Source: Clostridia bacterium (GTDB taxonomy: Bacteria; Bacillota; Clostridia; Oscillospirales; CAG-272). From it: a stretch of 9,244 bases of DNA. The stretch is from the NCBI GenBank assembly GCA_017452215.1, contig JAFTMU010000171.1, positions 1 through 9,244 of the forward strand, in the 5' to 3' direction. A program made the position numbers and the translations under genes. How positions within the stretch are numbered: the stretch's first letter is position 1; the number at the start of each line of letters is the position of its first letter. The notes beneath the pieces were generated by a model. That model searched no databases. It was not told the DNA's origin and worked only from the letters and a program-made list of their open reading frames with translations. Below, piece by piece: positions 5,822 through 9,244 of this stretch.

Positions 5822-6343
5822 TCATTCGTTGTTCTTTTTCAAACGTGGCAGCAGATCAAATCGGATGATTCCTGCGATCAGGGAGAAGATGGTGAAGGTT
5901 TCGCACAGAATTCCCGCAATCGAAAAGACGAAGGCGTTATAAATTAACCAGCTTGTGCTTGTAATCAGTGTGAGACCTCTGACGATGGTCGTGTTTTTAT
6001 TTCCGTAAGCCACAGTAGACAAAAATTTTGCAACGATGATCAAAATGCTTTTTGCGCCCTGCCAAGTGATGATTCCGAAGACCGTGAACAAAACGCTGAA
6101 AACGATCACCGAATACTTGGTACTTTTCTTTTTTTCTACTTGCTTTGTAAAAATGACGTTTCGCACACAACCGATCACATTCATTGCCGTTCCTGTATAA
6201 GCGCCGAGCAAGAAATACTGTATGGCAAAGAAAAATTCGTTCAGAGTTCTGAAGAACAGGATTTGTCCGTGCTTTTTGCTTTGAAAGGATACCGTGCTTG
6301 CAATCACACCCAAAAAACCGATGCCTTGAATCAAAATCTCCAT
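5822..6343 (-). CDS. YgjV-family inner membrane protein
   Basis: This 173-aa integral membrane protein has about six hydrophobic segments, roughly at residues 3-19, 33-50, 76-95, 97-113, 123-140 and 144-161, with a basic loop (KQVEKKKSTK) at 67-76. It resembles E. coli YgjV (Imp-YgjV family) in layout and in motifs such as the FFFAIQYFLLGAYTG region, NVIGCVRN and SWLIYNAFVFSIAGI. The family has no established biochemical function. The ATG at 6343 is chosen because two AAGGAG sites lie 3 and 10 bases upstream. An earlier in-frame ATG would start inside the shared promoter and operator, and its extra 37 residues look non-membrane. It is divergent from the DeoR regulator and may be under its control. 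Base composition is AT-richer than melA or the downstream oxidoreductase. Confidence 0.75.
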   Translation of the reverse strand: MEILIQGIGFLGVIASTVSFQSKKHGQILFFRTLNEFFFAIQYFLLGAYTGTAMNVIGCVRNVIFTKQVEKKKSTKYSVIVFSVLFTVFGIITWQGAKSILIIVAKFLSTVAYGNKNTTIVRGLTLITSTSWLIYNAFVFSIAGILCETFTIFSLIAGIIRFDLLPRLKKNNE

Positions 6344-6357
6344 TTTCTCCTTACTCC

Positions 6358-6385
6358 TTGACAAATTATATTTTGTTGATATAAT
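6358..6385 (+). promoter_or_regulatory. Consensus promoter of the deoR-family gene
   Basis: A perfect TTGACA at 6358-6363 and a perfect TATAAT at 6380-6385 are 16 bp apart. The start of transcription would be near 6392. The -35 box overlaps the upstream ribosome-binding site of the divergent membrane-protein gene by two bases. Confidence 0.8.
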
Positions 6386-6412
6386 TATACTATGCGGACA
6401 TTTTAAACACAA
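6384..6412 (-). promoter_or_regulatory. Promoter of the ygjV-like gene
   Basis: On the minus strand TATAAT (6389-6384) has TTGTGT (6412-6407) 17 bp upstream. Its -10 overlaps the plus-strand -10 through the self-complementary TATAATTATA at 6380-6389. The -35 lies within the inverted-repeat operator candidate. Confidence 0.6.
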
Positions 6413-6428
6413 GGGGTGTTTGAAATGT
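6398..6428. promoter_or_regulatory. 13-bp inverted repeat, likely operator of the DeoR regulator
   Basis: ACATTTTAAACAC (6398-6410) and GTGTTTGAAATGT (6416-6428) are complementary at 12 of 13 positions, the exception being a T/G pair, around the spacer AAGGG. It lies just downstream of the deoR start point and covers the -35 box of the divergent promoter. A repressor here could therefore block both genes. This is the expected position for DeoR-type autoregulation. Confidence 0.6.
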
Positions 6429-6468
6429 TTAAAAATGAACATGTATGCAAACAAATCGGGAGGGTATC

Positions 6469-7176
6469 GTGAAGCTGAGTGGGAGAAGGAAGGATATTTA
6501 TGATATTCTTTGTGAAAAAAAGAGAGTGTCGGTTGCCCATCTTGCCAAAGGGTTATTCGTTTCGGAAATGACTGTGAGGCGAGATTTGGCGGAAATGGAA
6601 AAGCAGGGATTTTTGAAGCGTTACCGTGGTGGAGCGATTCTCCATGACGAGATGAATTTATTGCCGCTTTCCCAACGGATGTTTTTGGAGGAAGAGGAAA
6701 AAAGGGAGCTTGCCCAAAAAGCGCAAAAATATCTTTGTGATGGGATCAGTGTTTACATTGATAGCTCATCCACTTGCCAATTTATCATTCCGCATATTAA
6801 AAAATTCAGCCATGTAAAGATCATCACTAATTCTGTCAAGGCGGTTTTGATTGCCTCAAAGCTACATCTTCCGTGCTTTTTGATTGGCGGGGAGTATTAC
6901 GAGCAGGATATGTGTTTGGTGGGCTCGGTCAGCGAGGAGATTGCAGCAAGGATCAACGTAGACGTTGCGTTTTTTACGGCGCAGGGATTTTCGGAGGAGG
7001 GGGTGATCTCGGATTCGGATATTGAGCAGACCTCTGTCAGACGCATAGTCATGAGGAATGCAAAGAAACGAATCTTTCTGTTTGAAAAAACAAAGCTGGG
7101 CAAAAAATATCTGCATACCCTGTGTTCCGCCGCCGATGCGGACGAGGTGATCTTATGCGACGGTGGCGGTCAGTGA
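6469..7176 (+). CDS. DeoR-family transcriptional regulator
   Basis: This is a 235-aa regulator, usually a repressor released by a phosphorylated sugar intermediate. The N-terminal winged helix-turn-helix covers about residues 6-57. It contains RVSVAHLAKGLFVSEMTVRR at 19-38, DLAEMEKQGFLKRYRGG, and an arginine-rich recognition helix. The C-terminal sensor domain (about 75-232) shows the sugar-phosphate pocket signatures DSSST at 98-102, IITNS at 118-122, LIGGEYYEQDMCLVG at 138-152, and a late lysine in FEKTKLGKKY at 205-214. A GTG start at 6469 is preferred because GGGAGGG lies 4 bases upstream. An ATG at 6445 would add 8 residues but has no such site. It is divergent from the ygjV-like gene and 143 bases upstream of the FAD oxidoreductase, which could be partly co-transcribed. 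The effector is unknown. Confidence 0.85.
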   Translation: MKLSGRRKDIYDILCEKKRVSVAHLAKGLFVSEMTVRRDLAEMEKQGFLKRYRGGAILHDEMNLLPLSQRMFLEEEEKRELAQKAQKYLCDGISVYIDSSSTCQFIIPHIKKFSHVKIITNSVKAVLIASKLHLPCFLIGGEYYEQDMCLVGSVSEEIAARINVDVAFFTAQGFSEEGVISDSDIEQTSVRRIVMRNAKKRIFLFEKTKLGKKYLHTLCSAADADEVILCDGGGQ

Positions 7177-7221
7177 CCGAACGCTTTTGGAAAATGTTAT
7201 AAAATGAATCTGTACCCAAAA

Positions 7222-7255
7222 CCTTGCATGAAAATGGAAAAAATGAGAACACTAT
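7222..7255 (+). repeat. 34-base perfect direct repeat, copy 2
   Basis: These 34 bases are identical to 5647-5680 and lie between the deoR stop and the oxidoreductase start. Downstream bases 7256-7319 contain CCAAGGGCAA and end in the AAAGGAG ribosome-binding site of the next gene, so the repeat unit abuts a gene start. The frame through it stays open into the oxidoreductase, but the natural start appears to be further down. Confidence 0.75.
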
Positions 7256-7319
7256 TCCTTACGGTGCAGAATACGAGCCAAGGGCAACAACGGCTACTGC
7301 ATTCGGAAAGGAGAGGGCA

Positions 7320-8807
7320 TTGGCAAGGATCGCTATTATCGGGGCGGGCGTTGCGGGGCTTTCGGCGGGTATCTACGCCCAAAGGAGCGGGCATAACGCC
7401 ACCGTTTATGAAACGCATTTTCGGGCAGGCGGCAACCTTACGGGGTGGGATCGCCGAGGCTATCACATAGACAACTGCATTCATTGGCTGACGGGGACCA
7501 ATCCCGTCACGGACACGTACAAGACCTGGCAGGAGCTGGGGGTATTGGGCGAGGGCGTGGCGGTGCACCGGAGCGAGCCGATGTTCACCTTTGAAAAGGA
7601 TGGAGAGCGCCTCTCTCTTGGGCAGAGCCTTGACCAATTTGAACAGGATCTTTTGACCCTTTCGCCGAGGGACGAGCGGGAGATCCGCTCCTTCGTTGGG
7701 GCGATTCGGGGCTTTCAGCGCATCAGCGGGATTGGAGGGGAGAAGAACAACAGACCCGCCACGGCGGCGGAGAAGCTTGCTGCGATCCCTGCCATTGCAA
7801 GGTATTACGGCATGAGCACGGGAGCGCTCGCCCAGCGCTTTTCCCACCCTGTGATCGTGGGGCTTTTGGAATCGATGATGACCGATTCTTTCAGCGCCTT
7901 GGCGCTTTTGTTGGTGTTTGCCACCATTACGGGGGGCAACGGCGGCGTTCCCGAGGGGGCGTCGGTCGCTATGGCGGAGCGGATGAGCGCTCGGTTTTTG
8001 TCTCTTGGGGGCAGCCTTCGTTTGGGGCAAGGGGTGGAGCGGATCAACCTCAAAGGAGGGCGTGGGGTGTCGGTAACCTTGGAGGGGGGCGGTGCCGAGA
8101 GCGCCGATTATTTCATCGTTACCGCCGATCCTGCCGTGACCTTTGGCAAGCTTTTGGACAAGGGGCTGATGCCGAGGCAGCTGCAAAGGCAATACGAGGA
8201 TGCGAGGCTGCAACGCTTCTCCAGCTACCATTGCGCCTTTGCCTGCGACGCCGATGCTCTCCCGTTTCGGGGAGATGCGGTGATTGAAGTGCCCAAGGCG
8301 CTCCGTGACGTGTTGCCTGCGGAGTATTTTCTCGTGCGGGAGTTTTCTCATGAAGAAAGCTTTGCGCCAAAGGGGCGGACGGTCTTGCAGGCGATGATCT
8401 ATTGTAGGGAGGACGAGGCACGGGAGTTTATTGCGCTCAGCGGTGACAGGGAGGCGTACGGAGAGCGGAAGCGGCAGATCGCCCTGGCGGTGGAGCGGAT
8501 CGTCACCCAAAAATATCCTGCTCTTTCCCATGGGTTGGAGCTTTTGGATGTGTGGACGCCTGCCACCTATCACAGGTACGTCCACTCGGAGATGGGCTCC
8601 TGGATGAGCTTTGCCCTGCCTGCGGGGAGACTGCCCCGACGGATCTCTCCACGCATCAAGGGGCTGGAAAACGTCCTGCTTGCCACTCAATGGCTGCAAG
8701 CACCCGGGGGATTGCCCATTGCCGCCACGGTGGGGAAAGAGGCGATCGGGGCAATTTTGAAAATGGAGCGGTGGCGAGGAGCAGCACAGAGCAGCGCATC
8801 GATATAA
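7320..8807 (+). CDS. FAD-dependent oxidoreductase, CrtI/phytoene desaturase-like superfamily
   Basis: This 495-aa flavoprotein has the dinucleotide-binding fold at its N-terminus: IAIIGAGVAGLSAGIYAQRSG (4-24, split motif GxGxxG at 8-13) and the FAD-ribose glutamate in VYETHFRAGG (Glu31). The layout, length and C-terminal FAD motif (LLATQWLQAPGGLP around 453-466, then AATVGKEAI) match the phytoene desaturase, carotene isomerase and retinol saturase superfamily. The substrate cannot be assigned. No phytoene synthase or other isoprenoid gene is adjacent. A TTG start at 7320 is preferred: AAAGGAG lies 6 bases upstream and the FAD motif then begins at residue 4, as usual. An in-frame TTG at 7224 would add 32 residues of repeat-derived sequence. 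The gene is visibly GC-richer than the ygjV/deoR pair before it. Ends with TAA and a terminator 18 bases on. Confidence 0.78.
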   Translation: MARIAIIGAGVAGLSAGIYAQRSGHNATVYETHFRAGGNLTGWDRRGYHIDNCIHWLTGTNPVTDTYKTWQELGVLGEGVAVHRSEPMFTFEKDGERLSLGQSLDQFEQDLLTLSPRDEREIRSFVGAIRGFQRISGIGGEKNNRPATAAEKLAAIPAIARYYGMSTGALAQRFSHPVIVGLLESMMTDSFSALALLLVFATITGGNGGVPEGASVAMAERMSARFLSLGGSLRLGQGVERINLKGGRGVSVTLEGGGAESADYFIVTADPAVTFGKLLDKGLMPRQLQRQYEDARLQRFSSYHCAFACDADALPFRGDAVIEVPKALRDVLPAEYFLVREFSHEESFAPKGRTVLQAMIYCREDEAREFIALSGDREAYGERKRQIALAVERIVTQKYPALSHGLELLDVWTPATYHRYVHSEMGSWMSFALPAGRLPRRISPRIKGLENVLLATQWLQAPGGLPIAATVGKEAIGAILKMERWRGAAQSSASI

Positions 8808-8824
8808 TACCGATAGAAAAAAAG

Positions 8825-8865
8825 AGCAAGAGGAACGGAGCAGTGCCGTTTTCTCTTGCTTTTTT
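8825..8865 (+). terminator. Terminator of the oxidoreductase gene
   Basis: AGCAAGAG (8825-8832) pairs with CTCTTGCT (8853-8860), with a further ACGG/CCGT stem inside, and the hairpin runs into six Ts (8860-8865). On the opposite strand it is also followed by a T-run (CTTTTTTTC), so it can work in both directions. Confidence 0.8.
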
Positions 8866-8883
8866 GGGATTGGAAACAGAGAT

Positions 8884-8912
8884 AAAAACTGCGGCGAGCC
8901 GAAGCTCGCCGC
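8884..8912 (-). terminator. UUCG-loop terminator of the right-edge gene
   Basis: Read on the minus strand, GCGGCGAGC and GCTCGCCGC form a perfect 9-bp GC-rich stem closed by a TTCG tetraloop, followed by AGTTTTTAT. It starts 8 bases after the stop codon of the minus-strand gene at 8921. Confidence 0.85.
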
Positions 8913-8920
8913 AGGGGGGG

Positions 8921-9244
8921 TTAACTGTTAGAGGTGGCAGTGATGTCAACGTAACCGTTGGACATGGTGATCTCGGTAGCATCAATGGAAGCGTCGGGGG
9001 AATACCAAGCGCCACTGTCGCTCTTAAGTTGTGAACCGTTTTGGTTAATGGTACATTTTCCGGTTGTAGTCAAACGCTTGGCATCTGCCTCTGCGCTAAC
9101 CGTTATTTTTCCGGTTGCATAGTACGTGGCATTGGTTGTACCGCTTCCTTTTTGTGAAACAGTTATAGTTCCGTTGATGGTATCACCTGACGTATCCACT
9201 ACGGTTCCAGATCCGGAAACTGCCGTTATCGTAATGGTAGAAGC
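8921..9244 (-). CDS. C-terminal part of a Ser/Thr/Gly-rich, probably extracellular protein (partial)
   Basis: The frame is open from the right edge to a TAA at 8921-8923 and gives the last 107 residues. The sequence is rich in Thr, Ser, Gly, Asn and alternating beta-branched residues (TITVSQKGSGTT, GKITVSAEADAK, EITMSNGYVDITATSNS). This suggests stacked beta-strands as in secreted adhesins, beta-helices or Ig-like surface proteins. Cysteine occurs once (GKCTI). There is no LPXTG sorting motif, transmembrane segment or choline/S-layer repeat at this end, so anchoring, if any, must be elsewhere. A GTG at 9199 could start a short protein, but the frame continues upstream with the same composition and no ribosome-binding site is seen, so a longer gene is more likely. 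The family is not recognised. Confidence 0.6.
   Translation of the reverse strand, partial: ASTITITAVSGSGTVVDTSGDTINGTITVSQKGSGTTNATYYATGKITVSAEADAKRLTTTGKCTINQNGSQLKSDSGAWYSPDASIDATEITMSNGYVDITATSNS

Noticed and set aside
7173..7203. Possible promoter (TATAAA at 7198-7203) before the oxidoreductase
   Set aside because: The -35 match is poor at any usual spacing, so it is not listed. Read-through from the deoR promoter is equally possible.
7197..8699. Long minus-strand open frame (about 500 codons) opposite the oxidoreductase
   Set aside because: It is rich in Pro, Arg and His with no domain, as expected for the antisense of a GC-rich gene. The plus-strand FAD motifs are clear.
1..9244. CRISPR array, integrase, transposase, toxin-antitoxin or restriction genes
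   Set aside because: None was found. Repeats are not regularly spaced, and all recognised genes are metabolic, regulatory or membrane proteins.

Overview
The window looks like a chromosomal stretch from an anaerobic Gram-positive bacterium of the Clostridia type (Bacillota), probably a gut or rumen commensal. This is an inference. It rests on strong AGGAGG-like ribosome-binding sites, GTG and TTG starts, sigma-A style TTGACA/TATAAT promoters, many U-tailed intrinsic terminators, small intergenic repeats and host- or plant-glycan sugar genes. I see no rRNA, tRNA, CRISPR array, transposase or phage gene.

Layout. Positions 1-127 hold the possible tail of an upstream gene and its terminator. Positions 128-900 have no convincing gene and are filled with hairpin-rich, partly duplicated repeat sequence, including two tRNA T-arm-like boxes. 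A good promoter at 909-937 starts a long structured leader, followed by a two-gene operon. The first gene is a NahK-type N-acetylhexosamine 1-kinase (1154-2299). The second is a stand-alone GlmU-type uridylyltransferase domain (2325-3080). Together they would phosphorylate a free (N-acetyl)hexosamine at C1 and activate it to a UDP-sugar.

Across a 280-base convergent gap, built around a roughly 210-bp element with terminal inverted repeats, lies a GH4 alpha-galactosidase of the MelA family (3361-4686, minus). Its AraC-family regulator (4811-5623, plus) is transcribed divergently from overlapping promoters. This pair reads as a locally controlled alpha-galactoside utilisation unit. No transporter is visible.

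The next block is an AT-richer divergent pair: a YgjV-family membrane protein (5822-6343, minus) and a DeoR-family regulator (6469-7176, plus). They share a palindromic -10 region next to a 13-bp inverted-repeat operator candidate. Downstream is a GC-richer FAD-dependent oxidoreductase of the CrtI/phytoene desaturase superfamily (7320-8807), started by TTG. Two back-to-back terminators separate it from the C-terminal end of a Ser/Thr/Gly-rich, probably surface-exposed protein (8921-9244, minus), which runs off the window.

The items most worth a second look are the kinase plus uridylyltransferase pairing with unusual acceptor-site residues, its structured leader, the inverted-repeat element with crossed terminators, the bidirectional ygjV/deoR promoter, and the short dispersed repeats. 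No clearly new defence or mobile system is visible.
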